Shown piece after piece: positions 8,578 through 18,143 of a stretch of 64,000 bases of DNA (the stretch's first letter is position 1; each line of letters starts with the position of its first letter). The DNA lies in contig DATJJM010000076.1 in the NCBI GenBank assembly GCA_035492535.1, forward strand, positions 17,742 to 81,741, given 5' to 3'. The notes under the pieces are model-generated. The model had not been told where the DNA came from, ran no database searches, and saw only the letters and a program-made list of their open reading frames with translations. The position numbers and the translations under genes are program-made. Origin of the DNA: JAMXLO01 sp035492535. GTDB taxonomy: Bacteria; Pseudomonadota; Alphaproteobacteria; Acetobacterales; Acetobacteraceae.

Positions 8578-9068
8578 CCCCTGAACTGCATCGGCCGACT
8601 GCGGTTGACCGCATCGGCTCGGGGGGCCTCGACGTCACCGTGGAGGCCACGGCCGATGAGCTTGCCGCCGTGGCTCGCCGGATGGGTCTGCCTGCCGTGC
8701 TGTCACTCACCTGCGGGTTTCACCTGCACCGTGACGCCGCCCACCGGCTGGTCGCTCACGGCCAACTCCACGCCGAGGTGGTGCAGACCTGCGTCGTTTC
8801 GCTCGAGGACTTCCCCGCCAGTGTGGACGAGCGGTTCACCGTGCTCTTCGTCCCCGTTGGCGAGGAAAGCGAGGACGACGATCCCGCCACGCCTGACGAA
8901 ATCAGCTACGAGAACGGTGTGATCGACCTGGGCGAGGCCGCCGCCGAACAGCTTGCGCTTGCGCTCGATCCCTACCCTCGAGCGCCCGGCGCCGAACTGC
9001 CAGACTCCGCGAATAATCCGGAGGATCACCAGTTCGCTGCACTGGCCGCGCTGAAGCGTCTGCAATAA
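8574..9068 (+). CDS. yceD: YceD family protein (DUF177)
   Basis: The protein has 164 residues, starting in a four-base overlap with the chaperone gene. The DUF177 signature is visible: acidic insert, SYENGVIDLGEAAAEQLALALDPYPRAPGAEL near the C-terminus, and VVQTCVVSLEDFP in the centre. E. coli and plant homologues take part in 23S rRNA accumulation. In many bacteria rpmF follows; here the next gene is a convergent TonB receptor, so rpmF must be elsewhere. The bc1-chaperone/yceD pair recurs in alphaproteobacteria. Confidence 0.9.
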   Translation: MTPELHRPTAVDRIGSGGLDVTVEATADELAAVARRMGLPAVLSLTCGFHLHRDAAHRLVAHGQLHAEVVQTCVVSLEDFPASVDERFTVLFVPVGEESEDDDPATPDEISYENGVIDLGEAAAEQLALALDPYPRAPGAELPDSANNPEDHQFAALAALKRLQ

Positions 9069-9113
9069 CCGGCGGGCCGGCCCTCTCCGCGCATGTTCGT
9101 GACAGTGTGAACC

Positions 9114-11156
9114 TCAGAACCCGGCGGTAACGCCGAACAGCACGCGCCGCTCGACCAGCGGGCCTGCGGTCTGCAGCAGACGCGAGGCGTTGAATTGCTG
9201 CGCCGCGACCTGAACCGTGAAGTTGTCGGTCAGCCGGTAAGCAGCGCGTGCGTTCAGCGAGAGATAATTGCGGACCTCGACCGGCTCCAACAGAAACGGA
9301 TTGTTGAGCGACGCCCGGAAGTCCTGATAGCTCGACTGCCAGCGGCCCATCAGGTCCAGCTCCCAGCGATCGCGTGTATAGCCGATCCCGGCAATGCCGA
9401 CGCTGCGCGGCGTGCTGTTCGCGTAATTGATAGCACTGGTGATCAGGCCGCCTCGGTTCAGCACCGTGTTGTCTGTCGTCGCCACGTACGCGTAGCTCAC
9501 GTTCCAGCGGAAGCCGCTGTCCGAGTGGCCTTTGATGCCGATCTGGGCTCCCGCGGCATTGCTGCTGCCGACGTTGCTCGTGAGCAGAAGCGGCAGCCCC
9601 GTCGGACCAATGACGGGCGGCACGGCGAAGGGCTGGCTGATCAGATCACGATTACGCTGCGCGAAGACCGCGACGCGCAGTCCAGAATCAATCGCGGGAA
9701 GCGCGCGGTCGTAGTCGAGTTCGATATTGTCCACAGTGGAGGGGTGCACGTCGGGACTGCCAGCGACCACGACCGGTCCAACTGCACCGAACGGGATCTG
9801 CACACCGAAATCAAACAGGCTGGGCACCTGTACTCCGCGCGCGATCATGAAGCGAACGGTGTCCTCAGGTGTGAGCGCCACCACGAGCCCGGAATTGAAA
9901 CTTGGTACGGCGAAACTTGTGCTGTTGTAGTCGGCGACGGTGAAGCCGGTACCGGCAGCCAGGTTGCCCGAATAGCGCAGTTGCAGTTCGTCCACCCGCA
10001 CAGCATTGGTCAATGCCACACTGGGTGTGATCTGCCAGTTCCACATCAAGCTGCCGGCAAACACCTGATATCCGATCGTGCCACCGATGAAGCCAGGCGA
10101 TGTCTCGGCATTGTTGCGATACTCGAAGCCGATACGGACGACATGATCGGCGCCCAGCTTCAACAGGTCGTTCGCCTGCACGATATAGACGCTTTCGTTG
10201 ACCCAGTTTGGGAACCCCTTCACTGCGCTGCTGTCGATCGAGAGCTCCTGGCCATTGCGGTAGGCACTGAAGTTGAGCAATCCGATCGCCGTATCGGCAC
10301 TCAACCCGGCGCGGATCGAGTTGGCCCTGGTCATATTGGTTTCGAAGCTCGCGGCGAAGGTCTCTTCGGCGAAGCGGCTGTCGCTCATGCTGCCGTCGAT
10401 ATACGCTTGCACGCCTGGCGCTATTTGCAATCTGCCGTCGACATTGAAGGCGCCGACCAGTGGATTCTGTCGATTGGCGGCATCGATCGCGGATAAGTTG
10501 GCGGGCCCGTAGTCCCGCGCCTGGTATCCGCCGACCGAGACTCGCAGGCCGGCGCGATCGTCGATCTGGCCGGTTGCAACGGCCGAGCCACCCCAATAGT
10601 GCTGCGTCCCACCCAGCAGCGTCGCGGTGTTGATCCGGTCATGCAACGGGTCGTAGGTGATGATGTTGATCACCCCGCTGACCGCGTTGAATCCATACAG
10701 CGCGGAATTCGGCCCTTCGATCACTTCGATCTGACGGATCTCGGCGAGTTGCACCGGAACGGTTGGCCAGAACACGCGGCCGTAATCGTCCGAATAGACC
10801 TGCCTTCCGTTCACCAACACCAAAAGGCGCGGATTATAGGCTGCGTTGTAGCCGCGGATGCCAACCTCCTCGTCCGCGATTCCGTAGCGCCGTACGTCGA
10901 CGCCGGCGACGTATTGCAGGACATCCGGGATCGTGGTCGCGCCGGTGCGGCGGATATCGTCCTGAGTGACGATTGTCATGTTCACCGGCGCCTCGCTCGC
11001 ACGCTGCGGTTGGCCCGTGGCGGATGTCGTGACCGGTTCGTGGAACACCTGCTCGAGCGTTCCGTAATCAAGCTGCTGTGCGCGAGGGCTGGCCGATAAC
11101 GCCGCCACCACGACAATCGTGAGGCACTGAGCCAGACATGAGAGCCAGCATTTCAT
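9114..11156 (-). CDS. TonB-dependent outer membrane receptor
   Basis: The protein has 680 residues: signal peptide 1-26 (ending ASPRA), then EPVTTSATG, which may act as the TonB box, and a plug domain ~55-155 (VTQDDIRRTGATTIPDVLQYVAGVDV, VEVIEGPNSALYGFNAVSGVINIIT-like). A beta-barrel follows with alternating patterns to a C-terminal phenylalanine (GVTAGF). Its start overlaps the stop of the upstream YfiR-like gene by four bases, so they form one transcript. The substrate is unknown, and no siderophore or cobalamin genes lie nearby. Its partner and the divergent GGDEF-EAL gene suggest a role in signalling as well as uptake. Confidence 0.93.
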   Translation of the reverse strand: MKCWLSCLAQCLTIVVVAALSASPRAQQLDYGTLEQVFHEPVTTSATGQPQRASEAPVNMTIVTQDDIRRTGATTIPDVLQYVAGVDVRRYGIADEEVGIRGYNAAYNPRLLVLVNGRQVYSDDYGRVFWPTVPVQLAEIRQIEVIEGPNSALYGFNAVSGVINIITYDPLHDRINTATLLGGTQHYWGGSAVATGQIDDRAGLRVSVGGYQARDYGPANLSAIDAANRQNPLVGAFNVDGRLQIAPGVQAYIDGSMSDSRFAEETFAASFETNMTRANSIRAGLSADTAIGLLNFSAYRNGQELSIDSSAVKGFPNWVNESVYIVQANDLLKLGADHVVRIGFEYRNNAETSPGFIGGTIGYQVFAGSLMWNWQITPSVALTNAVRVDELQLRYSGNLAAGTGFTVADYNSTSFAVPSFNSGLVVALTPEDTVRFMIARGVQVPSLFDFGVQIPFGAVGPVVVAGSPDVHPSTVDNIELDYDRALPAIDSGLRVAVFAQRNRDLISQPFAVPPVIGPTGLPLLLTSNVGSSNAAGAQIGIKGHSDSGFRWNVSYAYVATTDNTVLNRGGLITSAINYANSTPRSVGIAGIGYTRDRWELDLMGRWQSSYQDFRASLNNPFLLEPVEVRNYLSLNARAAYRLTDNFTVQVAAQQFNASRLLQTAGPLVERRVLFGVTAGF

Positions 11157-11695
11157 TGTTCGCGCACCATCATTCGAAATGCCGTGGCAAAGGTGATGCC
11201 GGCGCGCTGCGCGACGCGGCTGTTCAGGAAGATGTCCACCCGCCCGGCAGAGTTGATGGCCACGGTGCAGAGACCGCGTTGCACCGCGGGCCGATCTGCG
11301 GTGACACAGAGCGCGTGCCGGGCATCCACGGACTGAGCCACGGCCTCGCCATTGGCGTTCGCCGCGATGATAGCGAGGCCAAAATCGGTCGAACCAAGCA
11401 CGGCGGCATCGACCAGCTTTGGAGTGAGGGTTGCGCCTCCGATCGGCAGGCCGTTCCCGAGCGCTGTCATGATGGCCACGGCATCCTGCCGGGACGCATC
11501 GTCAGTGGCGCTATAGACGACAGCAAGCGTGCCGGCCGGCCGCGGTTGGACGAATGTCAGCGCGCTGCCGAGAACCTGCAAGTCCTGCGATGAGAGCGAT
11601 GGCGGCGCGGCACCTGCCGGTCGGGTGGCCACCAGCAGAGCAGCGATGAAGCCCCCGCAGCACACGCCGCGGCACATGAGTTTCCAGGCCGACAT
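11153..11695 (-). CDS. YfiR-like periplasmic protein (DUF4154)
   Basis: The protein has 180 residues with a signal peptide ending near AGAA (residue ~30). The C-terminal part matches YfiR/DUF4154: CVTADRPAVQRGLCTVAINSAGRVDIFLNSRVAQRAGITFATAFRMMVREQ, here spread over residues ~125-180 with two cysteines. In Pseudomonas, YfiR is the periplasmic repressor of the diguanylate cyclase YfiN. Here it is the first gene of a two-gene operon with a TonB receptor and is divergent from a PAS-GGDEF-EAL gene. Function in c-di-GMP control is inference from family and context. Confidence 0.85.
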   Translation of the reverse strand: MSAWKLMCRGVCCGGFIAALLVATRPAGAAPPSLSSQDLQVLGSALTFVQPRPAGTLAVVYSATDDASRQDAVAIMTALGNGLPIGGATLTPKLVDAAVLGSTDFGLAIIAANANGEAVAQSVDARHALCVTADRPAVQRGLCTVAINSAGRVDIFLNSRVAQRAGITFATAFRMMVREQ

Positions 11696-11713
11696 CGACC
11701 GACAGCACGCCCT

Positions 11714-11730
11714 CGGAACTACAGGTTCCG
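11714..11730. promoter_or_regulatory. Inverted repeat in YfiR / GGDEF-EAL divergent region
   Basis: CGGAAC and GTTCCG are perfect complements separated by five bases (TACAG). The repeat is 19 bases ahead of the yfiR-like ATG in the 134-base divergent region. Its position fits an operator or a 5'-UTR hairpin of the yfiR-TonB transcript. No regulator is assigned. Confidence 0.35.
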
Positions 11731-11829
11731 TGGTAGCAGCAGTGAATTAGGAATCGATGAACTGAGCCGCCATACAAACGAATTGACGGTAGCACTTCAT
11801 TTACGCCGGCCGCCTATAACGGATGCCGA

Positions 11830-14253
11830 TTGAGCGGACCTGAATGGATGCTCTCGCCGGGTTCATTCCTGGGTGACGGCACTGCACAGCTTGTCGTCGC
11901 CATAATGGTGAGCCTGGCAGGCAGCGGCCTAGCCACATGGAGCATGTCGGCAACGGCAGGCAACTTGCGGTGCACGGTGTCGCGCGTTGCACTGTCCGCG
12001 ATGCTGCTGGCGGGCACGGCGTGGCTGGTGTTCGATTTCGCGCTGCGTTGGCGCTTCCCCAGTTTCGAGCCAGAGATTCCCTGGCCTGCCATGCTGCAGT
12101 CCTGGGCGATCGTCGGCGTCGGTGCCCTCTTATGCGTGCTGATCGTTCGCACTGGCAGGCCCAGTGTGCGCAACCTCGCCTTGTCCGGTTCGATCCTGTC
12201 CTCCGCGGTTTCATGCATGGTTTTCGCCAGCATGAGCGGTCTCGCCGCACCTTCGGCGCTGGCCTACGATCTGAGTCTGGTCGTCGCAGCGATGGCAGTA
12301 TGCAGCGCACTGGCCGCCACGGGATTGTGGCTGTTGCACTGTTCGCGGCGTCTTCAGTTTTTGAGCGGGCTGTTGCTGGGAACCGCATTCCCGCTGCTGA
12401 CCATCCTGTCGCTCATGTCGGTTCTGCCTTTCTCGGAATGGCAGGCGGCAGCCGCGACGCCCGGGGCCATGGCATTTCGACCTGTCATCGTGGTGTTCCT
12501 GTCCGAACTCGGCGTGAGCGTCGCGCTGGGTCTGTTGGGAACCGGAGTCGACCATCGGATCGCGACACAGTTTACGCGCGAGAACGAACGACTCAGACAG
12601 CTCAGCGAGAGCACGTTCGAGGCCTTGGTGATCCACCGCAACGGAACAGTGCTGGATGCCAACGGCGCATTCTGCTCGCTGGTCGGACGCTCCCTGTCGG
12701 AGATTCAAGGCGAACCGGTTGTTCGCTTCGTACCGGCGGCTGAGCAATTGTCCCTCGTTTCGCCTGTCACCGGCAGGCCCGAGCCGCTGGAGATTGAAAT
12801 CGCCGGTGCCGATGACACGCCGCTTCCGGTCGAATTGCTGTCGCGCGACATACCATACGCGGGAGGTGTCGCCCGCGTCACCGCGCTGCGGGACATCCGC
12901 GAACGCCGTGCCGCCGAACAGCGCATCCGGTACCTCGCTCAACATGATCTGTTGACCGGGCTGCCCAACCGCGCCCACTTCAATGAGGTGATGACGCGTC
13001 AACTGGCACTGTCGAAGCGCGACGGGGTACCGCTGGCGGTGTTCTGTATCGATCTCGACCGGTTCAAGCACGTCAACGACACTCTTGGACACGCCGCCGG
13101 TGATCTGCTGCTGAAGCAGGTGGCCGACCGCATCACCGGCATGATCCGTGAGAGCGACACGCTGGCACGCATCGGCGGTGACGAGTTCGTCCTGCTGCAG
13201 ACGGGAGCAGCGCAACCCGAGGGGGCCGCCCAGTTGGCACAACGGCTGATCGACCAGCTGACCGAGCCATTCGATCTCAATGGAAGCAGCGCGACGGTCG
13301 GTGCCAGCGTCGGGGTCGCCCTGGCGCCGCAGGATGCGGACAAGGCCGACGAACTGGTCAGCTATGCCGATATTGCGCTGTATCGCGCCAAGGCGAACGG
13401 CCGCGGCGCATTCTGCTTCTTCAAGGCCGGTATGGACACGCTGTTGCGCGAGCGCCGTGAACTCGAGCAGAGCATGGCGCGCGCGATCAGCGCCGGTGAT
13501 TTTGTTTTAGATTTTCAGCCGCTGTTTTCCGGCGAGTCGTCTGACAAGCTGATCGGGTTCGAGGCACTCCTGCGCTGGCCCGATCCGGCGCGCGGCATGA
13601 TGCTTCCCTCCGAGTTCATTCCGCTCGCCGAGGAATCTGCCTTGATCGTTCCGCTTGGGGCCTGGGTGTTGCAGACGGCGTGCTGCGAAGCCATGACCTG
13701 GCCGGAACCGTGGCGTGTCGCGGTCAATGTCTCGCCGCGGCAGTTCGCCATCGGCGATCTCGTTTCCACCGTGAGTGAGGTTCTGGACAGGAGCGGTCTT
13801 GATCCCGCGCGCCTGGAGATCGAGATCACCGAGACGTTGCTGATCACAGACAGCGAGGCCGCATTGCGCACGCTGCAGGGTCTGAAACGGCTCGGCGTGC
13901 GGATCGTGCTCGACGATTTCGGCACCGGCTATTCGAGCCTTTCCTATCTACAGCGTTTCCCGTTCGACAAGGTCAAGATCGATCGGTCATTCGTCACCGG
14001 CCTCGTGACCAACGGCAACGCACGAGCCATCGTCAATGCAATCCTGGCGATGAGCCATCAATTGAATCTCGAAGTCACGGCCGAAGGTGTGGAGCAGGAG
14101 GCGCAGCTGGCGATCCTGCACGCCAGCCACTGCGACCAGATCCAGGGTTTCCTGCTGGCCAAGCCGATTCCGCAGCGTGAGTTATCGCGGTTCATCGAGT
14201 ACCGCGGCAATGCCGGTCGAGACTGCGTCGGGGAAGCCGTTCTTTCCCATTGA
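11830..14253 (+). CDS. Membrane PAS-GGDEF-EAL protein (bifunctional c-di-GMP enzyme candidate)
   Basis: The protein has 807 residues from TTG 11830; ATG 11848 is an alternative start six codons in. Residues ~10-235 hold about seven hydrophobic segments, resembling the spacing of an MHYT sensor but without the MHYT motifs. A PAS domain spans ~255-365 (LSESTFEALVIHRNGTVLDANGAF). GGDEF spans ~370-530 with intact RIGGDEF at ~447-453. EAL spans ~545-790 with intact FEALLRW, the ITETLL and DDFGTGYSSL motifs and KIDRSF. Both catalytic domains look complete, so cyclase, phosphodiesterase or both are possible. It is divergent from the yfiR-like/TonB operon. Confidence 0.92.
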   Translation: MSGPEWMLSPGSFLGDGTAQLVVAIMVSLAGSGLATWSMSATAGNLRCTVSRVALSAMLLAGTAWLVFDFALRWRFPSFEPEIPWPAMLQSWAIVGVGALLCVLIVRTGRPSVRNLALSGSILSSAVSCMVFASMSGLAAPSALAYDLSLVVAAMAVCSALAATGLWLLHCSRRLQFLSGLLLGTAFPLLTILSLMSVLPFSEWQAAAATPGAMAFRPVIVVFLSELGVSVALGLLGTGVDHRIATQFTRENERLRQLSESTFEALVIHRNGTVLDANGAFCSLVGRSLSEIQGEPVVRFVPAAEQLSLVSPVTGRPEPLEIEIAGADDTPLPVELLSRDIPYAGGVARVTALRDIRERRAAEQRIRYLAQHDLLTGLPNRAHFNEVMTRQLALSKRDGVPLAVFCIDLDRFKHVNDTLGHAAGDLLLKQVADRITGMIRESDTLARIGGDEFVLLQTGAAQPEGAAQLAQRLIDQLTEPFDLNGSSATVGASVGVALAPQDADKADELVSYADIALYRAKANGRGAFCFFKAGMDTLLRERRELEQSMARAISAGDFVLDFQPLFSGESSDKLIGFEALLRWPDPARGMMLPSEFIPLAEESALIVPLGAWVLQTACCEAMTWPEPWRVAVNVSPRQFAIGDLVSTVSEVLDRSGLDPARLEIEITETLLITDSEAALRTLQGLKRLGVRIVLDDFGTGYSSLSYLQRFPFDKVKIDRSFVTGLVTNGNARAIVNAILAMSHQLNLEVTAEGVEQEAQLAILHASHCDQIQGFLLAKPIPQRELSRFIEYRGNAGRDCVGEAVLSH

Positions 14254-14327
14254 CCATCGCAGGCGGCTTCGCACCGTCGCACCATGAAGCGGACCAAGGC
14301 CCCGGCGGCGGTTCAAGGGCGGAAGAG

Positions 14328-15459
14328 TTACCTTGCCTGCGCGCTGGCCTCGCTGCGCGTGGCGCCGGCCCGCGCTGCCAGCGCCGCCGCCATGAACTCG
14401 TCCAGATCACCGTCCAGCACCGCGTCCGGATTTCCCTTTTCCACCCCGGTCCGCAGATCCTTCACCAACTGATACGGCGCCAGCACATAATTGCGGATCT
14501 GGTGGCCCCAGCCGATCTCCGTCTTGGCGTTCTCCACCGCCGCCGCGGCCGCCTCGCGCTTCTGGAGCTCTGCCTCGTAGAGCCGCGCCTTCAGCATCGC
14601 CATCGCGGTCGCACGATTGCGGTGCTGGCTGCGATCGGTCTGGCACGCCACGATGATGCCGCTCGGAACATGCGTGATGCGGATTGCGCTTTCCGTTTTG
14701 TTGACGTGCTGGCCGCCCGCGCCTGATGCCCGATAGGTATCGACTTTCAGATCGCTCTCGTTGATCTCGATGTCGATGTTGTCGTCGACCACCGGATACA
14801 CCCACACGCTGGCAAAGCTGGTGTGCCGCCGCGCGGCGGAATCGAACGGGCTGATCCGCACCAGGCGATGCACGCCCGCTTCGGTCTTCAGCCAGCCATA
14901 GGCGTTCGGGCCGTTGACGCGCAGCGTCGCCGACTTGATGCCGGCCTGCTCGCCCTCGCTCTCCTCCAGCCATTCAACCTTGTAGTCGTGCTGCTCGGCC
15001 CAGCGCGCATACATGCGCTCCAGCATCTCGGCCCAGTCCTGCGCCTCGGTGCCTCCGGTGCCGGCGTTGATCTCCACATAGGCGTCGTTGGCGTCAGCCT
15101 CACCCGACAGCAGGCTTTCGATCTCGCGCCGCTTCGCCTCATCGGCCAGAGTGCGGAGCACCGTCAGGCCTTCCTCGGCCATAGCCGCGTCGCCCTCGGC
15201 CTCGGCAAGCCCTATCAGTTCCAGCGTGTCCGCAACCTCGCGTTCCAGCTTGCTTACACCCTCCATCTGGCCGGCAAGCTGGTTGCGCTCGCGCATCACT
15301 TTCTGCGCGGCGGCAGCATCATTCCAGAGGTTTGGATCCTCGGCGCGCGCGTTCAGTTCGGCGAGGCGGCCTTCGGCGACATCCCAGTCAAAGATGCCTC
15401 CTCAGCAGCGCGACCGACTGCTTGATCTGTTCGTTCAGGGCATCTGATTCGGCTGCCAT
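14328..15459 (-). CDS. prfB: Peptide chain release factor 2 (programmed +1 frameshift)
   Basis: RF2 recognises UGA and UAA stop codons. The gene is in two frames. ATG 15459 opens 23 codons ending ...LLRRHL at TGA 15390-15388; skipping T15390 continues as DWDVAEGRLAELNARAEDPNLW to the stop at 14328, giving about 376 residues, the normal RF2 length. The slip site reads AGG AGG CAT CTT TGA C, the classic prfB arrangement with an internal Shine-Dalgarno. The codon-recognition tripeptide SPF is in VRISPFDSA, and the catalytic GGQ is in GAGGQHVNKT. It lies just downstream of the PBP1A gene, a usual alphaproteobacterial order. Confidence 0.96.
15385..15402 (-). promoter_or_regulatory. prfB +1 frameshift signal
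   Basis: On the minus strand the site reads AGGAGG-CAT-CTT-TGA-C. The AGGAGG acts as an internal Shine-Dalgarno three bases ahead of the CTT slippery codon and the in-frame TGA. When RF2 is scarce the ribosome slips +1 and makes full-length RF2, an autoregulatory loop well established in E. coli. Confidence 0.93.
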
Positions 15460-15466
15460 AGCGCGC

Positions 15467-18121
15467 CTAATATAGTCCGCCCAGGCCCGTGTCACTCCCG
15501 CCGCCACCAGTCCCTGTCGGCTGAGCTGATTGATTGGCAGAGGTCGAGGTTGCACCGGCGTTATCCATGGGCGTGGCGCTGATCAAGGCGCTACCGATCG
15601 GCCGCGAGGCCCCCGGCACCTGGTCAGGCTTGAACGCATCCGTGACCACGCCAGAACCGGAGTCCCACTGCGCCATCGTCACACCTGGCGGCATCTGGAA
15701 TTGCAATACCGGCCGGTTCTTCAGAGCCACCGCCATGAAGTCATGCCAGATCGGTCCTGCCACCGCAGCACCGGTCTGGTTGTTGCCGAGCGATTGCGGT
15801 TGGTCGTACCCGACCCACACCGTCGTCACCAGATCGGGCGTGAAGCCCGAGAACCAGGCGTCAGTGAAATCTTGCGTGGTGCCTGTCTTGCCGGCGATCG
15901 GATGCCCCAGCCCAGCCACCACCGGCGCGCCGGTGCCCCGAGTGGTGACGCCCTGCATCATCGTCACCAGCTGGAAATCACTCGCAGGATCGGCGATCTG
16001 CGGGCGCTGATCGATCAACTGAGGCGGCTGCCCGCTATCGCTGCACTCGGTGCACTGGATGGCACTTGGCCGCCAGACAACATGGCCGTCCGGATCCTGC
16101 ACGCTGTCGATGAATGTCGGTTCGACCAACCGCCCGCCTTCGTCGATCGAGGCGTAAGCGCCGGCCTCTCGCAACACGGTGGTCTGCACCGCGCCGAGGG
16201 CAGCCGGCAACACGCGAGGCATATTTTCCACTTCGTGGAATGCGATCGCCGTCTGGGCAATCGGTTCCATACCAATGGTCTGTGCTACCCGCAGCGTCAC
16301 CAGGTTGAGCGACTTCTCCAACGCAATCCGCAGCGGCGTTGGTCCACCGAACTCCATTTCGAAATTGTTCGGGCGCCACCGGCCGTCAGCCGTGTCCATG
16401 ACAATCGGGGCATCGAGGAACCGCTGGCTCGGCGGAACCCCCTTCTCCAGCGCTGTCAGGTAAACGAACGGCTTGAAGCTCGAGCCTGGTTGACGCTGCG
16501 CCTGCGTCGCCCGGTTGAACTGGCTGCCCTCAAAGCTCCAGCCGCCAACCATCGCCAGCACCCGGCCGGTGGTGGGATCGAGGGACACGAGTGCACCCTG
16601 CACCTGCGGGATCTGCCGCAGCGCCAATTGCATCGGCGCGCCCGGCGCGGGTTTCGGACCCTTCGCCACGACGGTGGCCGCGACAGGCTCCACCATCACA
16701 ACATCACCCGGCTGCACCACGTCACCCATCTTACGCGGCACGGCGCCCAGCTTGCCGTCCTTCATGGGCCGTGCCCATGCGATCTCCGAGAGCGGCATCG
16801 TGGCGATATGTTGCTGTGCCGGCGCGCCAGCGGGCCCGGCGGCCGGATCCAGCCACGCTGCCCGTGCCTGCCCGTCCGTCTCATCGAGCACCACGGCAAG
16901 CCGCCAATCCGGCAGCATTCCTGGCGGGGCCGTGACCTGTGCCAGTGCGGCCGGCCAGTTTTTCGCCAAGCCAGGGTCGGCATCGATATGTGACACAGGG
17001 CCACGCCAACCGCCAAGCTTGCGATCATAGGCCATCAGCCCGTCTCGCACCGACTTCTCCGCGGCAGCCTGCAAGGCAGGATCGAGGCTCGTGCGGACCA
17101 TCAGCCCGCCCTCAGTCGTGACGTCCGCACCAAAACGGGCAATCAGCTCGCGCCGCACCTCCTCGACGTACCAATTGGCCCCAGGGATCGGCGGAGGCCG
17201 ACGGAACTCGGCGGGCACAATCAGCTCGGCCTGCGCCTTGGTGGCCAACTCCCTGGTGATGACGTGGTCCTCTGCCATCCGGTCGAGCACCCAGTCGCGC
17301 CGGCTTTTGGCCGCGTCCGGGAACTTGAACGGATTGTAATTGTTGGGCGCTTTCGGCAGCGCGGCCAGGAACGCGGCTTCCGACAGGGTCAGCTTGTCCA
17401 GCGGCTTGTTGAAATATGATTGCGCCGCCGCAGCGACACCATACGCGCCCATCCCCAGGTAGATCTCATTCAGATACAGTTCGAGGATGCGCTGCTTGGT
17501 CAGCGCCTTCTCGATGCGCATCGCCAGAATTGCCTCACGCGCCTTGCGGGACAGCGTCACCTCACTGTCCAGCAGCATGTTCTTGGCGACCTGCTGAGTG
17601 ATGGTCGATGCGCCGATCGGCCGACGCCCCTGGCGCATATGCGACAGGTCGAACAGTCCGGCTCGCGCGATCGCCAGTGGATCGACACCGGGGTGGGTCC
17701 AGAAATTCTGGTCCTCTGCCGAGACAAATGCCTGCTTGACCACTTCGGGAATAGCCGAAATGGGCACGAAGATGCGCCGCTCAGTCGCCAGTTCGGCCAT
17801 CAGACGTGCGTCGCCGGCGTAGACGCGGCTCATGACCGGCGGCCGATAGTTCCGCAGCCCGTCGACATCGGGCAGGTTCGCGCTGAAACGCTGATACAGA
17901 ACGTAGGTGGTTACGCCTCCCACACCTCCCAGCAGCACGACGACGCCGAGCACCGCGCCCATGAACCCGCGCGCAACGCGGTGGATCATGCCACGCCGCC
18001 GCTTGCGCGGTGGCTGTGTGGGCTGCCGCCTGCGTTTCCGGTCATCGGGGGAGGGGGGCGCCAGCTTGTCACCGGCAGAGAGAGGGCCACTCATGTGCCA
18101 GCCATATGCGACGTTTTTCAT
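15467..18121 (-). CDS. mrcA: Penicillin-binding protein 1A (bifunctional transglycosylase/transpeptidase)
   Basis: From ATG 18121 the product is 884 residues; ATG 18094 is an alternative, and the frame is open upstream into amiC. A basic cytoplasmic tail (RKRRRQPTQPPRKRRR) is followed by one TM segment (GAVLGVVVLLGGVGGVTTYV). GT51 motifs follow: AEDQNFWTHPGVD, GASTITQQVAKN and EIYLGMGAYGVAAAA. The transpeptidase has the active-site SSFK (QPGSSFKPF), SLN and KTGT (AGKTGTTQDFTDAWF). It polymerises and cross-links peptidoglycan in the periplasm. The tail is rich in S, T and G. Gene order amiC-mrcA-prfB is conserved. Confidence 0.95.
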   Translation of the reverse strand: MKNVAYGWHMSGPLSAGDKLAPPSPDDRKRRRQPTQPPRKRRRGMIHRVARGFMGAVLGVVVLLGGVGGVTTYVLYQRFSANLPDVDGLRNYRPPVMSRVYAGDARLMAELATERRIFVPISAIPEVVKQAFVSAEDQNFWTHPGVDPLAIARAGLFDLSHMRQGRRPIGASTITQQVAKNMLLDSEVTLSRKAREAILAMRIEKALTKQRILELYLNEIYLGMGAYGVAAAAQSYFNKPLDKLTLSEAAFLAALPKAPNNYNPFKFPDAAKSRRDWVLDRMAEDHVITRELATKAQAELIVPAEFRRPPPIPGANWYVEEVRRELIARFGADVTTEGGLMVRTSLDPALQAAAEKSVRDGLMAYDRKLGGWRGPVSHIDADPGLAKNWPAALAQVTAPPGMLPDWRLAVVLDETDGQARAAWLDPAAGPAGAPAQQHIATMPLSEIAWARPMKDGKLGAVPRKMGDVVQPGDVVMVEPVAATVVAKGPKPAPGAPMQLALRQIPQVQGALVSLDPTTGRVLAMVGGWSFEGSQFNRATQAQRQPGSSFKPFVYLTALEKGVPPSQRFLDAPIVMDTADGRWRPNNFEMEFGGPTPLRIALEKSLNLVTLRVAQTIGMEPIAQTAIAFHEVENMPRVLPAALGAVQTTVLREAGAYASIDEGGRLVEPTFIDSVQDPDGHVVWRPSAIQCTECSDSGQPPQLIDQRPQIADPASDFQLVTMMQGVTTRGTGAPVVAGLGHPIAGKTGTTQDFTDAWFSGFTPDLVTTVWVGYDQPQSLGNNQTGAAVAGPIWHDFMAVALKNRPVLQFQMPPGVTMAQWDSGSGVVTDAFKPDQVPGASRPIGSALISATPMDNAGATSTSANQSAQPTGTGGGGSDTGLGGLY

Positions 18122-18143
18122 GGCGCCACCAGCGTCCAAAACG

